64,000 nt of DNA from JAUASV01 sp047605685 (GCA_047605685.1 JASGFF010000003.1:4017-68016); one strand, 5' to 3'. Positions 1 through 8,647 are shown, counted from the stretch's first letter. Numbers and translations are program-made. Notes: generated by a model from the sequence alone, not told the origin.

Positions 1-920
1 TCGTCGCGGCCGAGCGCGGTGCGACGCTGCGCTACGGCGAGAACGCCCACCAGCGCGCGGCGCTCTACCCGCTGCCGGACGCCGCCGGCATCGCCCAGGC
101 CGATCAGCTGAACGGCAAGGAGATGTCGTACAACAACTACGTCGACGCGGATGCCGCGCTGCGCGCCGTCTACGACTTCGACACGCCCACCGTGGCGATC
201 GTCAAGCACGCCAACCCCTGCGGCATCGCCACGGCCGAGGACGTCGCGGCCGCGCACGCCGCCGCTCACGCCTGCGACCCGGTCTCCGCCTACGGCGGCG
301 TCATCGCCGCCAACCGCCCGGTCACGGCGGCGGCCGCCGCCTCGATCGCGCCGATCTTCACCGAGGTGGTCGTCGCCCCCGACTACGAGCCGGAGGCGCT
401 CACGATCCTGACGGCGAAAAGGACCCTGCGGGTGCTGCGGCTGCCCGCGGGATTCGCGCGCACGAGCCTCGAGCTCAAGCAGCTCAGCGGCGGCCTGCTG
501 GCCCAGGACGCCGACGCGCGCTTCGCCCCCGTCTCGGACTGGACGCTCGTCGCCGGTCAGGCCGCCGACGAGGCCACCGCCGCCGACCTCGAGTTCGCCT
601 GGCGGGCGGTGCGCGCCGTCAAGTCGAACGCGATCCTGCTGGCCGCGGGCGGCGCATCGGTGGGCGTCGGCATGGGTCAGGTGAACCGCGTGGACTCGTG
701 CCGGCTGGCCGTGGAACGGGCCGGGGAGCGCGCGGCGGGCAGCGTCGCCGCATCCGACGCGTTCTTCCCCTTCGCCGACGGTGCCGAGATCCTGATCGCG
801 GCCGGCGTTCGGGCCATCGTGCAGCCCGGAGGCTCGATCCGCGACGAGGAGGTCGTCCGGGCGGCCGAGGCGGCGGGCGTCACCATGTACCTGACCGGGG
901 AGCGGCACTTCTTCCACTAG
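1..920 (+). CDS. purH: PurH, AICAR transformylase/IMP cyclohydrolase, C-terminal part
   Basis: PurH is the bifunctional last enzyme of de novo purine synthesis. It formylates AICAR (ZMP) with 10-formyl-THF and then closes the ring to IMP in the cytoplasm. The frame is open from nucleotide 3 to the stop at 918-920, so the N-terminal cyclohydrolase domain lies outside the window. Visible transformylase motifs are RYGENAHQRAAL, the LNGKEMSYNNY segment, KHANPCG with its catalytic Lys-His, and a C-terminal NRVDSC...DAFFPFADG core. The ATG at 123 is internal and is not the start. PurH consumes ZMP, the ligand sensed by the riboswitch before glyA at 33.4 kb. The identification is very secure. Confidence 0.97.
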   Translation, partial: VAAERGATLRYGENAHQRAALYPLPDAAGIAQADQLNGKEMSYNNYVDADAALRAVYDFDTPTVAIVKHANPCGIATAEDVAAAHAAAHACDPVSAYGGVIAANRPVTAAAAASIAPIFTEVVVAPDYEPEALTILTAKRTLRVLRLPAGFARTSLELKQLSGGLLAQDADARFAPVSDWTLVAGQAADEATAADLEFAWRAVRAVKSNAILLAAGGASVGVGMGQVNRVDSCRLAVERAGERAAGSVAASDAFFPFADGAEILIAAGVRAIVQPGGSIRDEEVVRAAEAAGVTMYLTGERHFFH

Positions 921-929
921 CCTCGACGG

Positions 930-2135
930 GTGCCAGCAGCCAGCATCTTCCGCCGTGTCCTCGCCGCCCTCCTGACGGCGCTCGTCCTCGCCCTCGCGAC
1001 GCACCTCGCGTCGATCGTCTCGGTGAGCATGGCCTATCAGCTCAGCAGCTCCGCCCTGGGCGTCATCCACGAGCGCTTCATCGCCTCGACGCTGCTGCTG
1101 CTCATCGCCCTGTTCGTGTTCGGCTTCATCGGCGTGTTCCGCACCTGGTACTTCGCGCTCGCCGCGGGCCTCGTGCTCGGTGCCGCGGCCGCGGTCGGCG
1201 GCACCACCATCTACGCCTCCTCGGTCTCGGAGAGCCTCTCGGTGACCGACCAGCTCGCCCTGCTCATCGGCATCGACATGCCCTTCGTGCTCGCCTCGAC
1301 GCTGCTGGCCACGTTCGCCGGCCCGAGGCTGTACCGCCGGCTGCTCGCCGCCCCGTTCGCGGCGAGCGCCGGGATCGCCGAGCGGGTCGCGCTCGTGCGC
1401 GTCCCCGCCGAGAACCTGGCCGAGGGCATTGTCAGCGGGCCGCGGCCGGAGATCGACCTTGACCTCGCCAACGAGCAGTGGGATGCCTACGTCTCGGCCC
1501 TGCTCGGCAACGGCTGGTCGACCGTCGAGGTCGAGGCCGCGCCCGAGCTCGCCGACGGCGTGTTCGTCGAGGACGCCGCCGTGGTCTTCGGCGAGCTCGG
1601 CGTCGTCACCCGGCCGGGAGCCGAGTCGCGGCGGGCCGAGACCGAGACCGTCGAGACCGCGCTCGAGGACCTCGTGCTCGAGGTGCGCCGCATCGAGGAG
1701 CCGGGCACGCTCGACGGCGGCGACGTGCTCACCGTCGGCTCGACGGTGTACGTCGGCCGCAGCGACCGCAGCAACGCCGAGGGCATCCGCCAGCTGCGCG
1801 CGATCCTCGCTGAGACCGGGCTGCGTGTCGTCGCGGTGCCGGTGACCAAGACGCTGCACCTCAAGAGCGCCGTCACCGCCCTGCCGGACGGCACCGTGCT
1901 CGGCCACCCCTCGACGCTCGAGGACCCGCGGGTGTTCGAGCGCTACCTCGAGGTGCCCGAGCCCGAGGGCGCGCACGTCGTGGCGCTCGCCGCCGACACC
2001 GTGCTCATCGCGGCGTCCGCGCCGAAGACGGCCGAGCTCATCGAGAGCCTCGGCTACCGGGTGGTGAGCGTCGACATCTCGGAGTTCGAGAAGCTCGACG
2101 GGTGCGTCACCTGCCTCTCCGTCCGCGTGCACTGA
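930..2135 (+). CDS. Membrane-anchored dimethylarginine dimethylaminohydrolase-like protein
   Basis: This 401-residue protein starts at GTG 930, ten bases after purH. Residues about 8-150 hold four hydrophobic segments. Residues about 150-401 are a pentein-fold amidinohydrolase of the dimethylargininase (DDAH) family, which hydrolyses methylated arginine to citrulline. Family landmarks are RPEIDLDLANEQ near 172, FVEDAA (Glu214), TRPGAESRR near 228, LDGGDVL near 261, LHLKSA with catalytic His310, and TCLSVRV with catalytic Cys395. Classical DDAHs are soluble and about 250-280 residues long, so the N-terminal membrane domain is an extension or fusion. I cannot say from sequence which side of the membrane the catalytic domain faces, or whether the substrate is methylarginine. 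Confidence 0.85.
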   Translation: MPAASIFRRVLAALLTALVLALATHLASIVSVSMAYQLSSSALGVIHERFIASTLLLLIALFVFGFIGVFRTWYFALAAGLVLGAAAAVGGTTIYASSVSESLSVTDQLALLIGIDMPFVLASTLLATFAGPRLYRRLLAAPFAASAGIAERVALVRVPAENLAEGIVSGPRPEIDLDLANEQWDAYVSALLGNGWSTVEVEAAPELADGVFVEDAAVVFGELGVVTRPGAESRRAETETVETALEDLVLEVRRIEEPGTLDGGDVLTVGSTVYVGRSDRSNAEGIRQLRAILAETGLRVVAVPVTKTLHLKSAVTALPDGTVLGHPSTLEDPRVFERYLEVPEPEGAHVVALAADTVLIAASAPKTAELIESLGYRVVSVDISEFEKLDGCVTCLSVRVH

Positions 2136-2228
2136 TCGCGCTCCAGGGTCCTCGCGTCTCGGGCGCCGGATCATAGGCCCCGGTGCTACAGTGCCCGGCA
2201 TTGCTTCAGAGTCGAAGGGCGCACGATC

Positions 2229-3431
2229 ATGCCGGTACTCTCCCGTCGTTCGGTGATGGCGAGCGGGCTGGCCACCGCCGCCGTGGCCGGCCTCGCCTCG
2301 CTGCTCTCCTTCCGCTCCGCCCGATCGGCCGAGGCAGCGCTCGCGGCCTCGACCGGCTGCGTGACCGTCGACACCACCGACGAGACCACCCAGGGCCCGT
2401 TCTGGGTGGACGAGAAGCTGAACCGCAGCGACATCCGCACCAACAGCGACGGCACCGACGAGCAGGACGGCGTGCCGCTGAGCCTCACCATCACGCTCTA
2501 CGACGTGAGCGACTGCGGCCCGCAGGTCGGCGCCTACATCGACATCTGGCACGCGAACGCCGAGGGCGTGTACTCGGACGTCTCGGGCAGCGGCAACCCG
2601 GACGAGAAAGGCTACACCTGGCTGCGCGGCTACCAGGTGACCGACGAGAACGGCCAGGTGACGTTCACCACGATCTACCCGGGCTGGTATCTCAGCCGGG
2701 CGATCCACATCCACGCCCGGGTGCGCATCTCGCTGGACGAGACCGATGAGGACGCCACCCACAACTTCACCACCCAGATGTTCTTCGACGAGGAGATCAG
2801 CCAGCAGGTGCTCGCCACGAGCGCCTACAAGTCCGACTCCGACGAGCGCACCACCAACTCGACGGACGCGATCTACGAGTCCGCGCTGCAGGTCCCGTTG
2901 AGCGGCGACACCAGCACCGGATACACCGGCTCGTTCCAGATCAACCTGGACTTCTCCGACGTCGAGGACGCCACGAGCACGGCCACCGCCACAGCGACCG
3001 CCACCTCGACCGCGACTGCGACCGCGACTGCGACCCCGACTGCGACCCCGACTGCGACCGCGACCTCGACCGGCACCGCGACGGATGCCGACTCCGCGAG
3101 TTCCGGATCCACGACGACCACGACGGCGAGCGACGACGACGTCGACGCGAAGCTGCTCGTGGCGCGGGTCGCGCGCCGCGCGAGCGGCCGTCGAGTGCTC
3201 GTGCTCAAGCTGCGCAACACCGAGAAGGTCACCGCCCGGGTGCGGCTGGTGCGGCACCACGAGGTGTATGCCCACAAGCGCTGGGGCTGGCTGAGCAAGC
3301 GCACCCGGGTGTTCCGCATCCCGGTGAAGAACTCGATGACCGCGGGCCACGGCCAGGTGCTGCTGACCCTCGCCGACGCCGCCGGCAACATCAAGATCAT
3401 CCGCCGAGTGGTGCATATCCCCGCCCGCTGA
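2229..3431 (+). CDS. Exported intradiol ring-cleavage dioxygenase-like protein
   Basis: The N-terminus has a twin-arginine signal (LSRRSVMAS plus a hydrophobic stretch to about residue 40), so a folded, metal-loaded protein is probably exported. Residues about 45-200 match the intradiol dioxygenase beta-sandwich: QGPFWVDEKLNRSDI, IDIWHANAEGVYSD (Tyr115) and YPGWYLSRAIHIHARV (Tyr154, His160, His162) supply the 2-Tyr/2-His ferric site. A linker of alternating Thr-Ala/Thr-Pro follows (about 250-285), then a basic domain of about 100 residues I do not recognise, possibly a wall- or polymer-binding module. A GAAGGG ribosome site precedes ATG 2229. Cytoplasmic catechol 1,2-dioxygenases lack the signal and tail. 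The substrate is unknown and could be extracellular lignin- or humus-derived phenols. Confidence 0.85.
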   Translation: MPVLSRRSVMASGLATAAVAGLASLLSFRSARSAEAALAASTGCVTVDTTDETTQGPFWVDEKLNRSDIRTNSDGTDEQDGVPLSLTITLYDVSDCGPQVGAYIDIWHANAEGVYSDVSGSGNPDEKGYTWLRGYQVTDENGQVTFTTIYPGWYLSRAIHIHARVRISLDETDEDATHNFTTQMFFDEEISQQVLATSAYKSDSDERTTNSTDAIYESALQVPLSGDTSTGYTGSFQINLDFSDVEDATSTATATATATSTATATATATPTATPTATATSTGTATDADSASSGSTTTTTASDDDVDAKLLVARVARRASGRRVLVLKLRNTEKVTARVRLVRHHEVYAHKRWGWLSKRTRVFRIPVKNSMTAGHGQVLLTLADAAGNIKIIRRVVHIPAR

Positions 3432-3544
3432 TCACCCGCTGGCCGCACGGGCCCCGCGGTGCACGGCGCCGAGGGGGACGGCGGCCCGGCCGCACGGGGG
3501 TAGCCTGGAGGGCTGCCCTCTGACCGTCCGATCGCCCGGGAACC

Positions 3545-5320
3545 TTGTTGTCCTCTTCCGCTGTCCTCTCGTCCCCCCGCGGCGTCGTCCGGACGCTGCT
3601 GCGCCTGCTGCCGGCGGCGCGCCCGGCGGTCCCCCGGATCGCGCTCGGCATGGTCGCCGCCCTCGGTGCCGGCGTCGTCGCGCTCGTCATCCCGCAGGTG
3701 CTCCGCGCCCTCGTCGACGGTCCGCTCGCCGACGGCGACGCCTCCGCCGTGTGGTCGGCCTTCGCCGCCGTGCTCGGTCTCGGCATCGCCGAGGCGACGC
3801 TCATCGCGGCGCGGCGCTGGCTCGTGCTCACCCCGGGCACCCGGGTGGAGGCCGACCTGCGCGACCGGCTCTACGCGCGGCTGCAGGAGCTGCCGGTGGC
3901 GTTCCACGACCGCTGGCCGAGCGGGCAGCTGCTCTCCCGAGCGGTGAGCGACCTCGGCCTCATCCGCCGCTGGATCACGTTCGGCCTGGTGATGCTCGTC
4001 GTCAGCGTCGTCATGATCGCCGTCGGGCTGGTGTTCCTGCTCGGCATCTCCTGGCCGCTCGGGCTGCTGTTCGTGCTGTGCGCCATCCCGGTGTCGACCG
4101 TCGCCTTCTCCTTCGAGAAGCGCTACCACGTGATCGCCCGCCGCAGCCAGGACCAGCAGGGCGACCTCGCGACCGCCGTCGAGGAGAGCGTGCACGGCAT
4201 CCGGGTGCTCAAGGCCTTCGGCCGCGGCTCGCACGCGCTCGCGGGCTTCGTGCGCCGGGCCGAGGCGCTGCGCGGCACCGAGATCGAGAAGGCGCGCGCC
4301 ATCGCGACGCTGTGGCTGTGGCTGCTGCTGGTGCCGGATGTCACCTGGGCGCTCTGCCTGCTCGTCGGGGTCTGGCAGGCGACGGCCGGGGCGCTCTCGA
4401 TCGGCGAGCTCGCGGCGTTCTTCGCCACGGCGACGGTGCTGCGCCAGCCCGTCGAGGGCGTGGGCTTCCTGCTCTCGATGACGCTCGACGCCCGCACCGC
4501 TGTCGAGCGGCTCTTCGAGGTGCTCGACGAGCCCGACCCGCTCGCCGACCCGTCGCGGCCGCGCAGCATCGCCGAGCCCCGCGGCCGGCTCTCCTTCCGC
4601 GGCGTGCACTTCCGATACCCGGACGCCGTGCCCGGCAGCCCCGACCTGCTCGACGGGGTCGACCTCGACATCCGTCCCGGCGAGACCATGGCGCTCGTGG
4701 GCATCACCGGCTGCGGCAAGTCGACGCTCACCGCGCTCGCCTGCCGGCTCTACGAGGTCACCGCCGGGGCCGTCGAGATCGACGGCGTCGACGTGCGCGA
4801 GCTCGGCCGCGAGGAGCTGCGCTCCCGGGTGGCGATGGCGTTCGAGGAGGCGACGCTGTTCTCGGCGAGCGTGCGCGACAACGTGCTGCTCGGCCGGCCG
4901 GAGGCGTCGGAGGCGGAGCTCGAGGCGGCGCTCGAGATCGCCCAGGCCGGCTTCGTGCACGAGCTGCCGGAGGGCCTCGACACCGTCATCGGCGAGGAGG
5001 GGCTCTCGCTCTCCGGCGGCCAGCGGCAGCGGCTCGCGCTCGCGCGCGCCGTCGCCGCCCGGCCCGACATCCTCGTGCTCGACGACCCGCTCTCCGCCCT
5101 CGACGTCGACACCGAGGCGCGCGTCGAGGCGGCGCTGCGCCGGGTGCTGTCCGCGACGACGGCGCTCGTCGTCGCGCATCGGCCCTCGACGGTCGCGCTC
5201 GCCGACCGGGTGGCGCTGCTGCAGCACGGCCGTGTGGTCGCCGTCGGCGCGCACAGCGAGCTGCTGCGCTCCAGCGAGCACTACCGTTTCGTGATCTCGA
5301 GCCTGGAGGACGAGCGATGA
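3545..5320 (+). CDS. ABC exporter half-transporter, degenerate-site subunit
   Basis: A 591-residue fused membrane/ATPase half-transporter of the exporter class. Six membrane helices occupy about residues 20-310. The nucleotide-binding domain has Walker A GITGCGKST near 385, signature LSLSGGQRQR near 487 and Walker B ILVLDDPLSALD near 508. The residue after the Walker B aspartate is Asp rather than the catalytic Glu, and the Q-loop reads FEEATLF with Glu in place of Gln, as in asymmetric heterodimeric exporters. Its stop overlaps the start of the second subunit (ATGA at 5317). The start is uncertain: tandem TTG codons at 3545/3548 have no strong ribosome site, and a later start would trim the N-terminus. 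The substrate (drug, lipid or peptide) cannot be inferred. Confidence 0.88.
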   Translation: MLSSSAVLSSPRGVVRTLLRLLPAARPAVPRIALGMVAALGAGVVALVIPQVLRALVDGPLADGDASAVWSAFAAVLGLGIAEATLIAARRWLVLTPGTRVEADLRDRLYARLQELPVAFHDRWPSGQLLSRAVSDLGLIRRWITFGLVMLVVSVVMIAVGLVFLLGISWPLGLLFVLCAIPVSTVAFSFEKRYHVIARRSQDQQGDLATAVEESVHGIRVLKAFGRGSHALAGFVRRAEALRGTEIEKARAIATLWLWLLLVPDVTWALCLLVGVWQATAGALSIGELAAFFATATVLRQPVEGVGFLLSMTLDARTAVERLFEVLDEPDPLADPSRPRSIAEPRGRLSFRGVHFRYPDAVPGSPDLLDGVDLDIRPGETMALVGITGCGKSTLTALACRLYEVTAGAVEIDGVDVRELGREELRSRVAMAFEEATLFSASVRDNVLLGRPEASEAELEAALEIAQAGFVHELPEGLDTVIGEEGLSLSGGQRQRLALARAVAARPDILVLDDPLSALDVDTEARVEAALRRVLSATTALVVAHRPSTVALADRVALLQHGRVVAVGAHSELLRSSEHYRFVISSLEDER

Positions 5321-7122
5321 GCATCGCCGGTGTCGCCGACGAGGACCGCAGCGACCTCGACAGGCTAGAGAGCCGGGCGCTGCGGGCGCGCTCGCTGCGG
5401 CTGCTCGGCTCGCTCGTGCGCCCGCTGCGCGGTCGGATCGTCGCGACCGTCGCCGTCGTGGTGCTCTCGACGCTGCTGCGCGTCGCCGGCCCCGCGCTCA
5501 TCGCCTACGGCATCGACGCCGGCTACCCGGCGCTGCGGGACGGCGACGGGATGCCGCTCGCGCTCGCCGTGGCCGCCTTCGTCGCGGCATCCCTCGCCGG
5601 CGCCGCACTCATGTACCTGTACCAGCTGTGGACGGCGCGCGTCAGCCAGGCGATCCTGCTCGAGCTGCGTCGCCGGATGTTCCACCAGACGCAGCGGCTC
5701 TCGCTCGAGTTCCACGAGAACTACACGTCCGGTCGCATCATCGCCCGGCAGACGAGCGACCTCGACTCGATCCGCGAGCTGCTCGACGGCGGCCTCAACC
5801 AGCTCGTGCGCGGCGGCCTGTTCATGGGGTTCACCGCCGTGGCGATGGTGCTGCTCGACCCGGTCTCCGGGCTCGTGCTCGCCGGGTCGCTCGTGCCGCT
5901 CCTCGGGCTCTCGCTCTGGTTCCAGCGGCGCTCGCGGGTGCTGTTCCGGCACTCTCGGGTGGCGAGCGCGCGGCTGATCGTGAAGTTCGTGGAGACGATG
6001 ACCGGCATCCGGGCGGTCAAGGCGTTCCGCACCGAGCGGCGCAACGCCGCCGAGTTCGGTGTGCTCGTCGAGGACTACCGCCGGGTGAACGCCCGGGTGT
6101 TCGGCCTCTTCGGCGTCTTCGACCCGGGGCTTGTGCTCATCGGCAACCTGGCCCTCGCCGTCACCGTGCTCGAGGGCGGCCTGCGGGTGGCGACCGGGGG
6201 TCTCGAGATCGGGGTGCTGCTCGCGGTGGTGCTGTACGTGCGCCAGTTCTACGGCCCGGCCCAGGACCTCGCGATGTTCTACAACGGCTACCAGTCGGCG
6301 GCCGCGGCGCTCGAGAAGATCTCCGGCGTGCTCGAGGAGCGGCCCTCGGTCGCCGACCCGACGAGCCCTGTGCAGCTGGGCGGCCCGGCGGGGGCGCTGC
6401 GCTTCGAGGGCGTGCGCTTCGGCTACCGCCCGGATGCCGTGGTGCTGCCCCGCTTCGACCTGGAGATGCCGGCCGGGCAGACGGTCGCGCTCGTCGGCTC
6501 GACCGGGGCCGGCAAGTCGACGCTCGCGAAGCTCGTCTCGCGCCTCTACGACCCGAGCGAGGGGCGGGTGCTGCTCGACGGGGTGGACCTGCGGTCGTTG
6601 CATCCGAGGGACCTGCGCCGGGCGATCGTCATGGTCACCCAGGAGGCGTACCTGTTCTCCGGCAGCGTCGCCGACAACATCGCGCTCGGCGATCCGGAGG
6701 CGAGCCGCGAGCGGATCGTGGCCGCGGCGCGCGCCGTCGGCGCGCACGACTTCATCGAGCGGCTGCCGCAGGGCTACGACACGGACGTGAACAAGCGCGG
6801 CGGCCGGGTCTCGGCCGGCCAGCGGCAGCTGCTGTCGTTCGCCCGGGCGTTCCTCGCCGACCCCGCGGTGCTCGTCCTCGACGAGGCGACGGCGTCGCTC
6901 GACATCCCGAGCGAGCGCGCTGTGCAGCAGGCGCTGCAGAGCCTGCTGGCCGACCGCACGGCGATCATCATCGCGCACCGGCTGTCCACGGTGGCGATCG
7001 CCGACCGGGTGCTCGTCATGGAGCACGGCCGCATCGTCGAGGACGGCGCCCCGGCCGAGCTGATCGCCGGCACCGGCCGCTTCGCGGCCCTGCACGCCGC
7101 CTGGCGCGACACGCTCGTGTAG
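5317..7122 (+). CDS. ABC exporter half-transporter, catalytic subunit
   Basis: A 601-residue partner of the preceding half-transporter, starting at ATG 5317 inside its stop codon. Six membrane helices span about residues 35-330, followed by an ATPase domain: Walker A GSTGAGKST near 394, Q-loop VTQEAYLF, and Walker B VLVLDEATASLD near 518 with the catalytic Glu intact. Its signature reads VSAGQRQ instead of LSGGQ. The odd signature here and the Asp in the partner's Walker B would meet in the same composite ATP site, leaving one full and one degenerate site. This pairing strongly suggests an obligate heterodimer. The gene ends six bases from the convergent gntR gene, so no terminator fits between them. 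Confidence 0.9.
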   Translation: MSIAGVADEDRSDLDRLESRALRARSLRLLGSLVRPLRGRIVATVAVVVLSTLLRVAGPALIAYGIDAGYPALRDGDGMPLALAVAAFVAASLAGAALMYLYQLWTARVSQAILLELRRRMFHQTQRLSLEFHENYTSGRIIARQTSDLDSIRELLDGGLNQLVRGGLFMGFTAVAMVLLDPVSGLVLAGSLVPLLGLSLWFQRRSRVLFRHSRVASARLIVKFVETMTGIRAVKAFRTERRNAAEFGVLVEDYRRVNARVFGLFGVFDPGLVLIGNLALAVTVLEGGLRVATGGLEIGVLLAVVLYVRQFYGPAQDLAMFYNGYQSAAAALEKISGVLEERPSVADPTSPVQLGGPAGALRFEGVRFGYRPDAVVLPRFDLEMPAGQTVALVGSTGAGKSTLAKLVSRLYDPSEGRVLLDGVDLRSLHPRDLRRAIVMVTQEAYLFSGSVADNIALGDPEASRERIVAAARAVGAHDFIERLPQGYDTDVNKRGGRVSAGQRQLLSFARAFLADPAVLVLDEATASLDIPSERAVQQALQSLLADRTAIIIAHRLSTVAIADRVLVMEHGRIVEDGAPAELIAGTGRFAALHAAWRDTLV

Positions 7123-7127
7123 CGCCG

Positions 7128-7748
7128 TTACAGCGTCGCGATCGTGCTCACGACGCTGCGCACGTGCGCGCGCATGGCCCGCTCGGCGGCATCCGGGTCG
7201 CGGGAGCAGACCGCCTCGAGAACGGCGAGGTGCTCGGGCAGCGAGACGGCGGGCCGGCCCGGCAGCAGCGAGAGCTGGAACTGGTGTCGCACCAGCTGGG
7301 CGTTGAGCTGCTCGATGATCCGTGCCGCCGTGCGGTGCCCGGCGATGTCGCGCAGCCGGGCGTGCAGCGCGGCGTTGGCGTCCGAGTAGCGCAGCAGCTC
7401 GCCGGCCGCGACGGCCCGCTCCATCTGCCGGCCGAGCTCGCGCAGCTCGGCGATGCCGGCCTCGTCGACGCGCTCGGCGGCGCGCCGGGCCACGAGGCCC
7501 TCGACGGCCTCGCGGATCTCGGTGATCTCGATCGCCTCGTCCACGGGGATCTCGCGCACGCGCGCGCCGCGGTTGGGCTGCAGCTCGACGAGCCCGTCGC
7601 CGGCGAGTCGGATGAGGGCGTTGCGGATGACGAAGCGGCTGACGCCGTGCTGTTCGGCCAGCTCGGTCTCGATGAGCCGCTGCCGCGGCGCGTAGTCGCC
7701 GCGCAGGATGGCGGCGCGCAGCCGCGTGCGGACGCCCTCCTCACTCAC
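7128..7748 (-). CDS. GntR-family (FCD-type) transcriptional regulator
   Basis: A 206-residue repressor-type protein. The N-terminal winged helix contains GVRTRLRAAILRGDYAPRQ and HGVSRFVIRNALIRLAGDG; the C-terminal half is an all-helical FCD ligand domain with the metal/ligand-type histidines of this family (DANAALHARLRDIAGH and HLAVLEAV). The chosen start is GTG 7748, preceded by GGAGGGG; upstream in-frame codons run through a 75-bp palindromic element and are unlikely to be coding. It is divergent from the aromatic-acid operon that begins at 7916, whose promoter carries a 12-bp palindrome, so it is the probable local regulator of that operon. The ligand may be a pathway intermediate (inference). 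Confidence 0.88.
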   Translation of the reverse strand: MSEEGVRTRLRAAILRGDYAPRQRLIETELAEQHGVSRFVIRNALIRLAGDGLVELQPNRGARVREIPVDEAIEITEIREAVEGLVARRAAERVDEAGIAELRELGRQMERAVAAGELLRYSDANAALHARLRDIAGHRTAARIIEQLNAQLVRHQFQLSLLPGRPAVSLPEHLAVLEAVCSRDPDAAERAMRAHVRSVVSTIATL

Positions 7749-7766
7749 CGCATCCCCTCCCGCCAG

Positions 7767-7841
7767 ATCGGTTGTGCAGGAGATTCCGCATCGGCTCGGT
7801 GTCAGAGCGACGCCGGTGGCCGCTTTTCCTGCACAACCGAT
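7767..7841. repeat. 75-bp palindromic element, copy 1
   Basis: The ends are perfect 15-bp inverted repeats, ATCGGTTGTGCAGGA and TCCTGCACAACCGAT, enclosing 45 bp of less conserved DNA. A second copy of exactly 75 bp with identical arms lies at 34809-34883. The left ends match for about 23 bp with one difference. No target duplication is obvious. It sits between gntR and the operon promoter and could form a long hairpin in RNA. It could be a MITE/REP-like dispersed repeat or a protein-binding site. Confidence 0.8.
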
Positions 7842-7856
7842 GGTAGCGTTGGCAGT

Positions 7857-7888
7857 ATTGTTGACAATCCTGTTGACGAACGTAGGCT
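7857..7888 (+). promoter_or_regulatory. Promoter and candidate GntR operator of the aromatic-acid operon
   Basis: ATTGTTGACAAT at 7857-7868 is a perfect 5-2-5 inverted repeat of the type bound by FadR/VanR-like GntR proteins. It contains a consensus -35 TTGACA (7861-7866), followed after 16 bases by TAGGCT (7883-7888) as -10. A regulator bound here would block RNA polymerase. A partial second half, TGTTGACGAA, follows at 7871. Binding by the adjacent GntR protein is an inference. Confidence 0.65.
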
Positions 7889-7915
7889 GACGCAGCACGC
7901 AATCTTGGAGGTCCC

Positions 7916-8647
7916 GTGCCGGATCAATCACCGCTCCTGGTCGTGACGGCCCACCCCGGAGACTTCGTCTGGCGCGCCGGCGGCGCCATCGCCCTCGCCG
8001 TGTCCCGCGGCCAGCGCGCTGTCATCGCCTGTCTGAGCTTCGGCGAGCGTGGCGAGTCCGCCGCCGCCTGGCGCGCGGGCAAGTCGCTCGAGGAGATCAA
8101 GGAGCTGCGCCGCGCCGAGGGCCAGACCGCGGCCGACGCGCTCGGCGCCGAGGTGCACTTCTTCGACGCCGGCGACTACCCGCTGCGCGAGAGCGACGAG
8201 CTGACCGAGAGGCTCATCGCCCTCTACCGCGAGGTGCAGCCCTCGGTCGTGCTCACGCACGCCGAGAAGGACCCCTACAACATGGACCACCCCAAGGCCG
8301 CCGAGATCGCCCTCGCCGCCCGGGTGCTCGCCCAGGCCCCCGGCGTTGTCGGCGTCGGCGACGTCATCGGCGCCCCGCCGGTGTTCGCCTTCGAGCCGCA
8401 CCAGAGCGAGGTGTGCGGCTTCGTCCCCGACGTGCTGCTCGACATCACCCCGGTGTGGCAGAGGAAGGTCGCCGCGATGAACGCCCTCGGCGCCCAGTCC
8501 CACCTGGTGAGCTACTACACCGACCTCGGCAAGCGCCGCGGCGTGCAGGCGGAGCGCAACAGCGGCCCCAACCTCGGCCTGGCCAAGGACAGCCGCGCCG
8601 AGGCGTTCCAGCGCTACTACCCCCAGGTGACGACGGAGCTGAGCTGA
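7916..8647 (+). CDS. PIG-L/LmbE-type zinc hydrolase, likely 4-oxalomesaconate hydratase (GalB-like)
   Basis: A 243-residue protein starting at GTG 7916 behind GGAGG. The N-terminal VVTAHPGDFVWRAGGAI (His13, Asp16) and the THAEKDPYNMDHPKAA segment supply the zinc site of the PIG-L/LmbE fold. The AHPGDFVWRAGG variant is the form I associate with GalB-type 4-carboxy-2-hydroxymuconate/oxalomesaconate hydratases rather than with sugar deacetylases. In the gallate/protocatechuate 4,5-cleavage pathway this enzyme hydrates oxalomesaconate to 4-carboxy-4-hydroxy-2-oxoadipate. The next genes encode the aldolase and tautomerase of the same pathway, which is the strongest support. A deacetylase role is the alternative. 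Confidence 0.8.
   Translation: MPDQSPLLVVTAHPGDFVWRAGGAIALAVSRGQRAVIACLSFGERGESAAAWRAGKSLEEIKELRRAEGQTAADALGAEVHFFDAGDYPLRESDELTERLIALYREVQPSVVLTHAEKDPYNMDHPKAAEIALAARVLAQAPGVVGVGDVIGAPPVFAFEPHQSEVCGFVPDVLLDITPVWQRKVAAMNALGAQSHLVSYYTDLGKRRGVQAERNSGPNLGLAKDSRAEAFQRYYPQVTTELS

Noticed and set aside
2873..5281. 802-codon open frame antisense to the dioxygenase and ABC exporter genes
   Set aside because: It is an artefact of high GC on the opposite strand; its translation is Arg/His/Asp/Glu-rich low complexity with no family motifs, while the plus-strand genes are clearly coding.
7749..7931. N-terminal extension of the GntR protein to 7931
   Set aside because: The added codons run through the operon promoter and the 75-bp palindrome and resemble no GntR sequence; GTG 7748 has a strong ribosome site.
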